Part shown: one piece after another, positions 9,728 through 20,879 of the stretch
Layout: the number at the start of each line of letters is the position of its first letter
How positions within the stretch are numbered: the stretch's first letter is position 1
NCBI GenBank assembly: GCA_037576195.1
Contig: CM075101.1
Span: 43,338,001 to 43,402,000 of the forward strand
DNA from: Phytoseiulus persimilis
Lineage: Eukaryota > Arthropoda > Arachnida > Mesostigmata > Phytoseiidae
Direction of reading: 5' to 3'
DNA: 64,000 nt
Made by a program: the position numbers and the translations under genes
Notes under the pieces: generated by a model
Told to the model about the DNA's origin: nothing
Seen by the model: only the letters and a program-made list of their open reading frames with translations
The model's database searches: none

Positions 9728-11954
9728 TTGACGAGAATCAGACGAGAGAAAAATCGTGCGTGGAGAAAAGCGCGACTCACCGGTGAGGAAGTAGTCGAAG
9801 CGAGACAACGATACAGAGCGGCTCAAGAGGCAGTTCGTACCAAAGTCAATCGGTTGCTACACATTAGAGATCGTATAATGAAAGCACCCCGACAAGCCAA
9901 GTCGAGAGCTTTCTGGGATTACATAAAAAGAAATGGGAGAAAAAATCCAAAAGGAATGCGAGTAGTAGATGAAAGCGGTAGCATAATCCAAGATCAGGAT
10001 ATGAAAAGCCATCTTACGAAAGTAGCCAACAACCTTCTTGGAGCGCCAATAAATAGAACCTATCAGGTGCACATTTCTCTCAAGACCCCCGGTAGAACTC
10101 CTCGTGACTGAATCTGAGGTTAAAGCCACGCTGGCCAACATATGTCAAAAATCAGCAACAGGACTGGCTAGAATCCTCAGAGAGTTGGAAGATGTTGGAT
10201 ATGGATATGTATCCAGTGAATTCAATTCGATTCTTGGAGGCATCCACGAAGTACCGACGGGATGGAGGGAGAGAAGAATCTCACTACTGGAAAAACCGAA
10301 TTCAGAAAGAGAGAATCTATCCACATACCGACCCATAACGGTATCCGACGTCCTGTATAGAGTATTCACCAAAATATTGGGAAGACATATACAGACATGA
10401 GCGGATGAAAGCGACCAGCTGTCAGAGATGCAGAATGGGCTCAGAAGGAATCGACGAGGTGAGGATAATTTGTTCATCCTGACATCAGCGATAGAAACTG
10501 CGAGATACCAAAACAAAGGTCTCATATGCGTATTTCTCGATGCCACCGAAGCATACGATCGGCCATGGCAAACCCTAGAGGGAAGGGGGGTGTGCTCGGC
10601 ACTCATTGAGCTCATCCGACACCTGTTAGAAGAAACCTTCATCTTCATGAAACAGGGGGATCATAACTCCGAGGAAGTACCCGTATCGGTCGGGCTCAGT
10701 CAAGGATGTCCTATGTCACCTATCCTCTTTAGCCTATACACCGCATACCTAGAAATGAAACTCCCGAAGACGGGGGTTTGTTTCAGATTCGCGAGAAATG
10801 AAAGTTCTGGGATGTGAGGGAGAAGAGGTCCACCACGATTCCTGGTTTGTTGTTCGCAGACGATTTGCTCCTCATGACGAGCAACACGACGGGTATGAGA
10901 ACTCTCCTAGAGGTGACATCCAAATTTGGAGACGAGAGGTCAATCAGATTCAACCCTCTGAAGATCGGACTGATGGTATTTCAAGCATCCTCATCAGAAC
11001 ATAATCCAAATTGAGACCTACAGATACAAGGAAAGTCAATACCTATGGTCGAATCCTATAGGTACTTGGGGATCGAAATAACGGCCGAAAAAGATTACTT
11101 ATCCCAACACTGGAATAAGCTGACGGATAAGGCCAACATGGCGATCAAAATACTCAACGCGAGAACTCTTTGGAGCTTCAACAGGTTTGAAGTATCCTAA
11201 ATTCTTTGGAAAGCCACCGCAATACCACAACTGACCTACTGCAATGGTGTGATCACCATGCCCAGAAGGCTGAGAAACCTCATTGAAGTCAGACAAAGGG
11301 ACGCGGGCAGGTGGGCCATGGGCATACCACACTCCACCGTATCGAAGCAGTTTATTGAGGAAGAACTAGGTTGGTCCTCCTTCGATGCCATGGAGACCAT
11401 CCAGATGTCCCAGAACGGTTCTCACGGCAACTGAGATAACAAACACAAAAGTGAAGGTAATGGAGAGACTCAGGAGTTTGAAAACTCAGTATGACCTTGA
11501 AGATCTCAGTCTGACCATAAATACACTAAACAAACCAATGTGGAATATCTTCCGCAAAGAGCTCAAAACGAGAGTGCGGGATGAGTTGGACTTCATATGG
11601 AGACGGCATATGGAATACAGATCCACATTGACTGTTTATCGACAGTTCAAAGAGAATCGAGGTCTCGAGAGGGAACTGTACGATAACTCGCGGGGTAGTC
11701 GGTTATTGGCGCTAGCCAGAGCAGGAATGCTCAGCACCAAGAGCCGACAAAACTCCCGGGACCCTTCCATCGACATGAAATGCACTCGATGTGGAGCCCC
11801 GGAAACCGACAAACATGTCATTCTGGAAGGCGAAGAAGGAAAATACTCCCAGACGGAATTCCCGTACCGACTAGGACTTCACCCTGATTCAACAGCGAGG
11901 AACCTGAGAAGGACGATTGATATCCTAAGGCGATGGGAGAACAACGAACTATGA
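9728..11954 (+). pseudogene. LINE ORF2: reverse transcriptase and C-terminal part
   Basis: Ordered pieces in shifting frames are visible: a pre-RT helical region (9728-10111); RT motifs with STYRPITVSDVLYRVFTKIL (10104-10400); an RRGEDNLFILTSAIE block then FLDATEAYD and GLSQGCPMSPILF (10428-10817); the catalytic FADDLLLM (10814-11014); and a C-terminal zinc-binding CTRCGAPETDKHVI (11385-11954). Stops lie at about 10400 and between later blocks. The first catalytic box reads FLDATEAYD, close to the family F-D--AYD pattern. The gene is dead in this copy. Confidence 0.82.
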
Positions 11955-12084
11955 TCTGTGAACGCAATACAATTCACCCCTGAAATGAGAGGGAACATAT
12001 GTGCATATGTAGGGTCGGATAAAATCAAATAAAAAGGAGCCGGAATCGGTACTCATCTATACCGCATCATGATAATGATAATTT

Positions 12085-12812
12085 CATGTCGCACAAAGCG
12101 AGGGGTCGTTGACAAACTTCGAGAAACATCGCCCACGCGAAAAGCGCTCTGGAATCTCGAGCGACAGTATCTTTCACCCTATCAGAAACCCTATCAGCCG
12201 ACTCACTCTGACGATATCATCACAGATCCGGAACTCGCCAAAGTTGTAAGGAGACGGGACTCCGGAGGGGCGCCCTAAAGGCAGGGGAGATACATTCGCT
12301 TTCCCTCAACCGGGCGGGCATCTGACGGATCGGGCAAGAACTGGAAGCGAGAGATGCACTTTGGGAACGCCGATCACAGTTTTTCTGGGACAACCCTCGT
12401 ATTGAGATGATTCAGAAAGGTCGCGAACTACCAGGACCGAAATTACACACCGTGCGAATCGCTTCTCGATCGTAAAGGGACGACACAAGATTGCTTTCAG
12501 CTCAACAAGAGGTTTCCAAGGACCGGAAACATTGCGCCACTGACCCACTCAGAACGAGGCAGTGAAAAAGAATACTGCACCGGATCACAGTCCATTCTTC
12601 GCAAATGACAGTCATGAATCATGATTTGCCTGAATGTATCCAGGGCAAAAAAACGAAAGAAATACGCAGGATTTCCTCTCGAGATCTCCGAAAACTCGCC
12701 GGAATGGACCAACTACAGAATTGAGGATCGAACTTCGCTGTTGCCAATCGCTTTAATCTACCACACCTGAACTGTCTTAGGAAGTGCGTTGAAAAGAGAG
12801 GAGGTGAGAGGA
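12085..12812. other. Spacer between LINE and Copia
   Basis: Only short overlapping open frames without recognisable domains are present. The last five bases (CGCGG, 12813-12817) are the left target duplicate of the Copia element. Confidence 0.4.
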
Positions 12813-12817
12813 CGCGG

Positions 12818-12983
12818 TGTTGAAGTCACTGTTGTAGGATAACGACGAATGTCACCACGTCGCCTATAAAAGTCAGGCGTCGAATAAAAAGCTGATGATT
12901 TTATCTCGGGAAGATAACGACGCTAGTGAGTTGTCATTGGCTCGTCTTCAATATAGTGGTTTTTCCGTTGCATAACTCTAATA
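12818..12983 (+). repeat. Copia 5' LTR
   Basis: It starts TGTTGAAGTCAC and ends CTCTAATA, so it has TG...TA ends. A TATAAAAG promoter box lies at 12865-12872 and an AATAAA signal at 12883-12888. Confidence 0.95.
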
Positions 12984-12998
12984 GGTTATGGGCCCAGA
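12984..12998 (+). promoter_or_regulatory. Copia primer binding site
   Basis: GGTTATGGGCCCAG follows the 5' LTR directly. It matches the primer site known from Copia elements, which use a cleaved half of initiator tRNA-Met rather than the tRNA 3' end. Confidence 0.85.
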
Positions 12999-13051
12999 TT
13001 GCGTTACCGAGCATTGAAGACTGAGTATTACGTTCGAAGTACTTGAAAGAC

Positions 13052-16000
13052 ATGGAACTTGCGAAGCACGTGAGACAACTCACTGGTGAAGCTGATTGGC
13101 CGCTATGGAGGAGGAAAATGAGGGATATCCTTGACTATCACGAAGGTGCGCTGGATGTAGTGGATGGCAAATTGGTGAAGCCAGAACCCATCGAAGAGGG
13201 TGCGTCCGCGGAGAACTGGAAAGAGCACAAAGCGAAAATGGATGTGTACAGGAAAGCCAATAGCTATGCAAAGACCTTGATTTCGAGCGCAGTAGCTGAT
13301 AGCGTCTACCAGAAAGTTATGGATAAGGAGTCTGCGAAAGATACTTGGGATGCACTCAAACTACTGTATGAGGCCTCGTCACAGGACCAACTCTTCAAGA
13401 TCTGCACGGATTTTTTCGCTTTCGGGTGGTCGCCCGAAAATGATGTGTCCACGCACACAGCCAAGTTGTCGGGCTTGTTCAATGAACTGAACCTCGGGCT
13501 ACGGGCCAAGAAGCAAAATCCACTCCCAAATCTACTATTGGTATGTAAAGCACTCCGAATTTTGCCGTCGACGTACGAGAACTTTCGCTCGAGCTGGATG
13601 TTATTATCGAAAGACACTGAGAAGAGCTTTGAGGATCTGGTCAATCAGCTATGCATGTTCGAGAGGAATTTCAAGGCGGGGCCAGATTGTGAGAGACCAG
13701 AAGCGCTGCAGCTTAGGAAGAACAGTTCATGGCGACCAACTCCGAAGAGGAATGAAAGGAATGACCAGTGTTTCTACTGTAAGAAGCAAGGTCACTTCAA
13801 GAGACACTGCGAGAAGTGGATTGCGGATGGTAGGCCGGGTCGCGACGGTAGACAACCTCAAAGGAGGCTGGCACATGAAATAGAGACAGAGAACATGGCT
13901 TTGGCTCTATCTCACGAGTTGTGCGAGATCGCGTCGGATTCCACTCGCTGGTGGGTTGATAATGGAGCACCTCAGCATGTAACGCACTGTCCGGACTATT
14001 TTGAAGACTTTCAGAAGTTCGATGAGTCGCATAAGGTCAAAGCTGCTGGCGGAGAGCTTCTGCAGGCAATCGGGAAAGGAACAATTCCGATCCGTACGGA
14101 CAGTGGTGTAGAGTTGGTGCTCAAGGATGTCTGGTACGTGCCAAAGGTTTCGAGGAATTTGTTTTCGGTGCTCGCTGCTCATGACAGGTCAGATGACAGC
14201 ACATTCATTTCCGAGGCTACGGAATGTCATTTCAAGGTTGGGAACAAAGTTATGTTTCGTGGAGAACGTCGAAAGAACGGCACCTTGTACGAGGCAGGGT
14301 TTGGACCGGCTCGTTCTCGAAGTGAGGTAAACTCTAGCGAAGACAAAACTTCCCAACTACAGTTGTATCACGAAAGGTTCGGACACCAGGACAAGAGGCA
14401 TGTGAGGGACCTTGTGAGGAGAGAGCTTGGTATCAATGTTCCGATGACCAAGGAGATCTGTGAGCCATGTATATACGGAAAGTTACACCGATCGACGTTT
14501 GGAACTAGGAAAAGGTCGGAAAAGCCAGGCGAATTGCTCTCAGCAGACATTGTAGGTCCGTTCGACTCATCTTTCAAGAAGGAAAAATATGTGGTCGTCT
14601 TCAAGGATGACTTCTCAAGATTCAAGTATGGATTCTTCCTCAAACACAAGAGTGAAGTTCCAACAGTCCTTCGGCAAGTGATCGCTCACGCCAACAACTT
14701 GGGACATAGAATCTTGGAGTTTTTGAGCGATAACGGAGGTGGATTCGACAACAGAGAGGTCAGGAGCATCTTGGCGAATGCAGGAATTATTCACAGACTC
14801 ACTGCTCCTTACTGCCCGGAGCAGAACGGAGCGAGTGAGAGAGAGAATAGAACTATTGTGGAGATGGCTCGAACGCTGAAGTATGCAAATCCGGATGCCG
14901 ACTATCCAAAAGCGATTTGGGCTGAGCTAGTGCGTACAGCTATCTACATCCTGAACCGAACAGGGAAGTCTTCCGTTGAGGGAAAGACGCCACAAGAGCT
15001 TTGGCTAATGAAGAAGCCACGCATAAGGCATATGCGCGTGATAGGCTGTCCCTGTTTCGCGCTCATTTCGGATGAGAAACGGCGTAAGATGGATAGGAAA
15101 GCAGTCAAGGGTTTTCTCGTAGATTACGATGGAGATGAAAGATACAGGGTGTTCCTCAAAGGAGAGCACAGAATTATCGTCGCAAGGCATGTGACTTTTC
15201 AGGAGACTGTATCAGGATGTGGAGTACAAGTGGAACTGCCGCTAAGAAATTCTTTGGAGGACAAGGGTGAGGTTGCCGAAGAGGGCGGAGATGCGAAATC
15301 AATGCGGCCCATGGAAGGAGAACTTCGGGTTCAAGGTGAAAAAGGAGAAAGTAAAGACGAAGAACGTCCTCCGGTTGAGGAGAGTGGAGACAGAGATGAT
15401 CGTCAAGTTGAAGAGAAAGGTGCTGGAGGCAGCGGATCACCGATCAAGGATGGAGCCAGTGGAGTTCTGCAGTGGGGGAAGGCTTTCTTAAGAAACCCAC
15501 TGACGCTGAAGAAGCCAGCTTACCTGGATGACTATGCGACATTTGTCGAGAACGTTGAAATTTTCAATCTGTTTGCAGCTCCTCAGACATATGCTGGTGC
15601 GATTCAAAGTCAGGAGAGCTCTGAATGGCGAAAAGCGATGGATTCAGAAGTGGAATCTCTGAAGGAAAACGACACTTGGGATGTGGTTGACCTTCCCAAG
15701 GATGCAAGAGCGATACCATGCAAGTGGGTTTATCGGGTGAAGGAGACTCAAGACGGACAGATTGAGCGATACAAGGCACGATTGGTGATCAAAGGGTACA
15801 GCCAGCGCTTCGGGATTGATTATAGGGAAACTTTCAGTCCGGTTGCTCGACTGAGCACTGTCCGTTCGGTTCTGAGTGTCGCGGCCAACGAGGGACTGCA
15901 TTTGGGACAGTTCGATGTGACAACAGCTTTCCTGTATGGGGAGTTGGAGAAGGACCTCGACATCTACATGAAGAGTCCGGAAGGCTACGAATTCCCAGAC

Positions 16001-17146
16001 GGAAAAGTCGGCAAACTGAAACGAAGTTTGTATGGCCTGAAGCAAGCGCCGCGTTGTTGGAATCGACGATTTATGACCTATATTCAGAAGATGGGACTGG
16101 CCGTAAGTGAGGCCGATCCATGTTTGTTCATGAAAGAGTCTGGAAAGGAGAAGTTGCTCCCCGCGGTATACGTCGACGACGGACTGTTGGCAGCTTCATC
16201 AGAGTCCACACTGAAAGCATGTCTGGAAGGTCTGAAGCTGCAGTTCAAAATAACGTCAAAGGCAGCAACATACTTCTTGGGGCTCGAGATAAAAAGGGAC
16301 GGTGATTCAATAAGAGTCAGTCAGGCTCCACAGGCAAGGAAAATCTTGGAGAGGTACAACTTTAGTAAGTGCAAACCGGTTGACACTCCGATGATCAAGT
16401 CATCGAGAGCGGTGAGAGAAGAAGAGGATGGAAACGAAGGCAAAGGCTCAGAGGGGGAGCAACAGTCGAAGCAGGCTGAGAACTTCCCTTATCGCCAAGC
16501 GGTTGGAGCTTTGATGTACCTCATGGTCGGGTCGAGACCAGATCTCTCCTACACCTTAGGGGTGTTATCAAGAAAGCTCGAGAGTCCTACGGAGGATGAC
16601 GTAGCCATGCTCAAAAGAGTTCTCCGCTATGTTGCAGGTACGATCGATTTTGGAATAACGTACGTCCGTACCGGCACAGCAGCCAGTATTGAGGCTTTCA
16701 GTGATTCGGATCACGGCGGATGTTTCCAAACTGGGCGATCTACGTCTGGTGTGGTGGTGAAGTATGCCGGAGGCGCTGTGTCCTGGTTTAGTCAGAGACA
16801 AACTTCAGTCGCAATTTCTACCACCGAGGCTGAGGTCGTTGCAGCGAGTGAGGCTACTGAAGAAGTTATCTGGCTCAAGCGACTGTTTAGAGAAATCGCG
16901 AAGTACGAAGGTACCCCTACGCTCTTCGTTGATGATGCTGGTGCCGTACGTCTCTCGGAAAATCCAGAGTTTCACAGGAGAACGAAGCATATAGGGATCC
17001 GTCACTTCTTCGTTAGAGAAAAAGTCCTCGAGAAGGAAATAATAGTGCTTCCAATTCCCACGGAAAGACAAGTCGCCGATATCTTGACCAAGCCGTTTGA
17101 GAGGATTAAACACAATTATCTGTGTAAACTCATGGGAATGTCCTGA
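13052..17146 (+). CDS. Copia Gag-Pol polyprotein
   Basis: A single open frame of 1,364 residues from the ATG at 13052 encodes everything needed for retrotransposition. In order: a Gag-like N-terminus; a CCHC knuckle, CFYCKKQGHFKRHC (about 240-253); an aspartic protease core, WWVDNGAPQHVT (about 301); an integrase with SADIVGP, LSDNGGGF and PEQNGASERENR (about 500-600); a reverse transcriptase with FDVTTAFLYG, SLYGLKQAPRCW and YVDD (about 970-1041); and an RNase H with FSDSDHGG (about 1218). The protease has DNG where the family normally has DSG. Length is close to Drosophila Copia. The protein ends shortly before the purine tract and 3' LTR. No frameshift is present. Confidence 0.96.
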   Translation: MELAKHVRQLTGEADWPLWRRKMRDILDYHEGALDVVDGKLVKPEPIEEGASAENWKEHKAKMDVYRKANSYAKTLISSAVADSVYQKVMDKESAKDTWDALKLLYEASSQDQLFKICTDFFAFGWSPENDVSTHTAKLSGLFNELNLGLRAKKQNPLPNLLLVCKALRILPSTYENFRSSWMLLSKDTEKSFEDLVNQLCMFERNFKAGPDCERPEALQLRKNSSWRPTPKRNERNDQCFYCKKQGHFKRHCEKWIADGRPGRDGRQPQRRLAHEIETENMALALSHELCEIASDSTRWWVDNGAPQHVTHCPDYFEDFQKFDESHKVKAAGGELLQAIGKGTIPIRTDSGVELVLKDVWYVPKVSRNLFSVLAAHDRSDDSTFISEATECHFKVGNKVMFRGERRKNGTLYEAGFGPARSRSEVNSSEDKTSQLQLYHERFGHQDKRHVRDLVRRELGINVPMTKEICEPCIYGKLHRSTFGTRKRSEKPGELLSADIVGPFDSSFKKEKYVVVFKDDFSRFKYGFFLKHKSEVPTVLRQVIAHANNLGHRILEFLSDNGGGFDNREVRSILANAGIIHRLTAPYCPEQNGASERENRTIVEMARTLKYANPDADYPKAIWAELVRTAIYILNRTGKSSVEGKTPQELWLMKKPRIRHMRVIGCPCFALISDEKRRKMDRKAVKGFLVDYDGDERYRVFLKGEHRIIVARHVTFQETVSGCGVQVELPLRNSLEDKGEVAEEGGDAKSMRPMEGELRVQGEKGESKDEERPPVEESGDRDDRQVEEKGAGGSGSPIKDGASGVLQWGKAFLRNPLTLKKPAYLDDYATFVENVEIFNLFAAPQTYAGAIQSQESSEWRKAMDSEVESLKENDTWDVVDLPKDARAIPCKWVYRVKETQDGQIERYKARLVIKGYSQRFGIDYRETFSPVARLSTVRSVLSVAANEGLHLGQFDVTTAFLYGELEKDLDIYMKSPEGYEFPDGKVGKLKRSLYGLKQAPRCWNRRFMTYIQKMGLAVSEADPCLFMKESGKEKLLPAVYVDDGLLAASSESTLKACLEGLKLQFKITSKAATYFLGLEIKRDGDSIRVSQAPQARKILERYNFSKCKPVDTPMIKSSRAVREEEDGNEGKGSEGEQQSKQAENFPYRQAVGALMYLMVGSRPDLSYTLGVLSRKLESPTEDDVAMLKRVLRYVAGTIDFGITYVRTGTAASIEAFSDSDHGGCFQTGRSTSGVVVKYAGGAVSWFSQRQTSVAISTTEAEVVAASEATEEVIWLKRLFREIAKYEGTPTLFVDDAGAVRLSENPEFHRRTKHIGIRHFFVREKVLEKEIIVLPIPTERQVADILTKPFERIKHNYLCKLMGMS

Positions 17147-17192
17147 GAACATCATTCTCCCTCTACATTTTGAACCAAACAACAGGGGGAAG

Positions 17193-17358
17193 TGTTGAAG
17201 TCACCGTTGTAGGATAACGACGAATTTCACCACGTCACCTATAAAAGTCAGGCGTCGAATAAAAAGCTGATGATTTTATCTCGGGTAGATAACGACGCTA
17301 GTGAGTTGTCATTGGCTCGTCTTCAATATAGTGGTTTTTCCGTTGCATAACTCTAATA
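17193..17358 (+). repeat. Copia 3' LTR
   Basis: Partner of 12818-12983, with the same ends and 166-bp length. Differences include T/C at the 13th base, G/T in GAATGTC versus GAATTTC, G/A in CGCC versus CACC, and A/T in GGGAAG versus GGGTAG. The next five bases repeat the target CGCGG. Confidence 0.95.
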
Positions 17359-17655
17359 CGCGGATCGCGATCCATCCAGTGAATCCACTACTCCGAGAGG
17401 AGCTTGAAGGGAGTCCAGTGGATGGTGTCGGGAAAGTAAATGGGACACATGTCTGTTCGACCAGAATCGCAGGAGGTTTTTCAGGCAATGCTCAATTTCG
17501 CCACTTTTTGGTTTTTGGCAAAACGGAGTTAGTGAGAGCCCTTTTAGGGAAGTCGGCCTTCAGGATGAGTCACATACACAACATCGAAGTGTTCACCTGG
17601 TGGTAGCACAAGTACCTCTGGTGCGATGATGTCAATTGATCCCCAGAAAAAATTG

Positions 17656-18000
17656 ACCCTAGAGGACACTGACTGCAGGGAACACTGTCCCCAGAGGACA
17701 CTGAACCTAGAGGACCCCGTCCCTGGCGGACACTGACTGCCGGGGACGCTGACCATCGAGAACACGGATCCTGGAGGACACTGTTCCCAGAGAACACTGA
17801 CCCCAGAGGCCACGGATCCTAGAGGACACTGTCCCTAGCAGACACTGACCCTCGAGGACACTTACCCTAGGGTAAACTGACCCTCGAGGACACTTACCCT
17901 AGGGTAAACTGACCCTCGAGGACGCTGTCCCTAGGGTAAACTGATCCTAGAGCACACCGATCTCAGAGGACACTGACTCTAGAGGACACTGACCCCAGAA
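17656..18000. repeat. 18-bp minisatellite
   Basis: Degenerate units of 18 bases built on CCTAGAGGACACTGACC run through this stretch, with a local higher-order repeat CTAGGGTAAACTGACC near 17868-17945. Because 18 is a multiple of three, the minus strand stays open with a Gly-Gln-Cys-rich translation; this is a repeat artefact. Confidence 0.9.
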
Positions 18001-18710
18001 GGGCCGAGAAGGGATCCTACCCTGGTAGGATGAGCAGACTGATTCAAAGGGAGAGGAGCATGAGGAGACGGTGAGAGAAGGCCCGCGAACCCGAATGTTA
18101 GAGGGTGCTACGATGGAGGGATTCAGCATCACGAACAGGCACTAGGACATCACTTGGACCCGCACGCCATAGTTCCATCGATGTTCCTAATTATGAACAC
18201 GGAAAAAGTACGGTGAACGATGTTTTGAATTAGATAATCAGGCAGGTCATCCGGAAGAAAGCGTGGAACTCTGTCTGACATCGAAGGGCGCCGGATTTCC
18301 CGGATCCTGACAGCTGATTCGCTGAGGAGTCTCCCCGATGCGGCGGATGATCTGGGGTCCGAGCGGGACAGGGATCATGGGCGCCTCGTTGACCTAGAGC
18401 AACACGCGAGCAACTGTCTCTTTGCGAAAACCACCTTGGGTCTGTGAACAGTCTCTGTTGCTCGCTCCCGAAACGCGAGGTAACGCAATCCCCTTCTTCT
18501 CAGTCATCACCAGCGTAACACGGGAAGTCGGGCTTGGAGTTCATGACGAATGAGTCTTGGAATAAAATACAATTTGACAACAAATCCAACTGCAACAAGG
18601 GAGGCCATGATGTCTGACTACGCAGGTTGGGTAGGAGAGTACGGAAACCCCAAAAGAAAGCACTGACATAGTCGGCAAAGATCAGGGGAGAATATTTATC
18701 GACACTGCCC
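18001..18710. other. Unassigned stretch
   Basis: No gene, repeat or RNA feature could be supported. The longest frames are under 75 codons and lack recognisable motifs. Confidence 0.4.
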
Positions 18711-18936
18711 AATAAATCCTGGTTGATCGGGCTCAGGAAGAGCTCCTCCGATTAGCTATCAAGATTAAGCTGTTGATCTGTTCTCTACTCGTGACTTATT
18801 CGGACACTTCCGAAAATCAATCCTCCAATCAATCCTGGTTGATCGGGCTCAGGAAGAGCTCCTCCGATTAGATATCATGATTAAGCTGTTGATCTGTTCT
18901 CTACTCGTGACTTATTCGGACACTTCCGAAAATCGA
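18711..18936. repeat. 116-bp tandem duplication
   Basis: The stretch from AATCCTGGTTGATCGGGC to CTTCCGAAAATC occurs twice, at 18715 and 18831, a period of 116 bases. The copies differ at few positions (GCTATCAAG versus GATATCATG), so the duplication is recent. Confidence 0.93.
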
Positions 18937-19012
18937 TGTTCTATTGCGAGAGAGTCAGATAGTCCTAGACTCACCAAAACTAACCATTGTACTGACATTC
19001 TAGCCGTTGCTT

Positions 19013-20870
19013 TCACCGTGTGGTCACGTTCGTCAGATCAGGCATCGCCGGCTGCACTTGATTCCCGTATAACAAATCTGACGGTCTCAACGGAAGAAGC
19101 TCATCGGGGTCTGTGCTGACACACGTCAGGGGCCTATCATACACTATTTTCTCTATATCCGTGAGAATCGTTTCTAGCTCCCTAAACGTAGGAATGTTCC
19201 TCCCCAAAATTTTCCTCAATGGACGTTTGATCGTTCCCATTAATCTTTCCGTGAATCCGTTCCTCCACGGCGCCCTCTCCGTTGAGTGAAACCAACTCAG
19301 CGAGTTTTTCGCTAGGAAACTCTGCGTCTCCGCCGCTATCGACAAATCAAACATAGCCTTCACTTCCTTGGCCGCCCGTCGGAAAGCCGCAGCGTTGTCC
19401 GCATAGAAGGCCTTCACCGTAGGGTTCCCGTTGTAGAACCGCCACATGGCCATCAAGAATTCATACGTGGATAAACTCTCGACTAATTCTATCCTAACTG
19501 CCGGTGCCACTGGACATACAGAAATCATCGCGTACGCCGGAACCTTTCTCCCTGCCGCATTTCTGACCGTGAGTGGTCCCGCGGCGTCAACACCTGTTGT
19601 ATGGAACGCCGGCGCCGTGGCCCGGGCAAGTCCGGCATCTCTTCCGCCGTCGGCCGTGCTTCAAAACTCTTGCACACCCGACACGCCGACAGCGCCTTGC
19701 TAGCGGCACGAAGTGCTCTCAGTACGAGGCACCGTCTTCTCAACCGCTGTAGAATACCTTGCACCGCGCCGGCGTGCAGACACAACTGCTCGTGCGTCCA
19801 CCAAATGTATGCCGCAACAACCTCGTCCTCTCCCGGGGGGATTACCGGATTCTTCACATCGAACGTGACATCTTTGAGATAACTCCGCCTCGATCGACAC
19901 CTGATGAGCCCGTTCGCATCCAGAAATGGACTGTACTGCAAAATCTCGCTCTTTTTCGACAGATCCTTGAGTCCCTCACTGAGATCTGCCCCGAAATGCT
20001 GATGCTGCACTCGTTTGAACGCTTCCCATCCCGGCGCCGTAAGCGTCTGTAACCATTGTGGTTTACAGGCCCTCCAGTACCTTTTCCATCGAAAAATGTA
20101 CGCCAAGATCCTTATTGATTTCGCCCATGACGAGGGGGGTATGACTAGAGGTCCTGCGTTTGCCGCAATCGGGCCAACGAAACACTGAGACCTTCTCTCG
20201 TTTGCAACCTCCCGCTCAAGCTCGTCTGGGTTCAACGAATGACTCTGAGGCATGCCAACAGTGCCCAACCAGCTCGGTCCCGACAACCAGAAACTTCTGA
20301 GTTCCGCCGTGTCGAGCGCTGAGAATCTCGATACAAGATCGGCCGGATCGTCCGCTGTTCTGACATATCTCCACTGCCGTGCTTCCGAACTACTCTGGAT
20401 CTCCCTTATGCGATTCTCAACGAAGCTCTTACACCGCTCCGGTCGATCGCCAATCCAGGCTAGGATACACGCGTTGTCGCACCAACTGTACGCGGTGGAC
20501 TCAATCTTCCAGACGGAAGCTCTACGCATCCGGTGAGATCAAGAGACCAAGCACAGTAAAAGTAGCTATTATGTGCGTCGCACCGTATGTTAAGGCATCC
20601 ATTGAAGAATCGTGATGAAGTCCTTCAAGAAAACGGGGATCTCGAATGCACTGGCACAGCATCGATGATCTCAGAACCGAGAGCAGCGACTTGGAGTCAA
20701 AGAAAGCTGGGAGCTGCTCGAGGGAGGGCATCGAGGATAGCATTCACAGTTTGAGACTGGTCCCCAAAGGAGGGCAAGGGAATCGGGACGTCGAGGAATC
20801 TGAGAGCATCGCGGGACGTTGGACCCAAAGTTTCTGACTATATTAATCGAATGGGAGGCTCTCCGAAACA
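19013..20870 (-). pseudogene. BEL/Pao pol relic (RNase H and integrase)
   Basis: On the minus strand, 20529-19525 gives a BEL-type RNase H end (WCDNACILAWI, then WRYVRTADDPADLVSR) and the integrase zinc region (HEQLCLHAGAVQGIL then ACRVCKSFEARP). After a frameshift, 19528-19013 continues with integrase pieces: ADNAAAFRRA, WRNGFTERLMGTIKR and YDRPLTCVSTDPDELLPL. Between about 20540 and 20870, shifted frames show further degraded pol (MDALTYGA). The RT catalytic core, gag and LTRs are not seen. This is a dead 3' fragment. Confidence 0.85.
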
Positions 20871-20879
20871 AGATGATCC

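Larger units (their letters stand above)
7560..12084 (+). mobile_element. Decayed LINE (non-LTR retrotransposon)
   Basis: The order is ORF1-like frames, an AP-type endonuclease, a reverse transcriptase with FADD, and a C-terminal zinc region, all on the plus strand and broken by frameshifts. The 3' end carries a short ATGATA tandem tail at about 12066-12082, as many LINE clades do. No RNase H or LTR was seen. The clade is not certain; the endonuclease excludes the R2 and DIRS types. The 5' boundary is approximate. Confidence 0.8.
12818..17358 (+). mobile_element. Complete Copia-type LTR retrotransposon
   Basis: Two 166-bp LTRs (12818-12983 and 17193-17358) flank one long polyprotein frame. 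A perfect 5-bp target duplication, CGCGG, lies at 12813-12817 and 17359-17363. By eye the LTRs differ at about four positions in the aligned part, so the insertion is young. Just after the 5' LTR is GGTTATGGGCCCAG, the Copia-style primer binding site that pairs with an internal part of initiator tRNA-Met. A purine tract, AGGGGGAAG, precedes the 3' LTR. With ends, primer site and frame all present, it may be autonomous. Confidence 0.96.

Noticed and set aside
15174..16045. Minus-strand frames inside the Copia
   Set aside because: They are shadows of the polyprotein frame.
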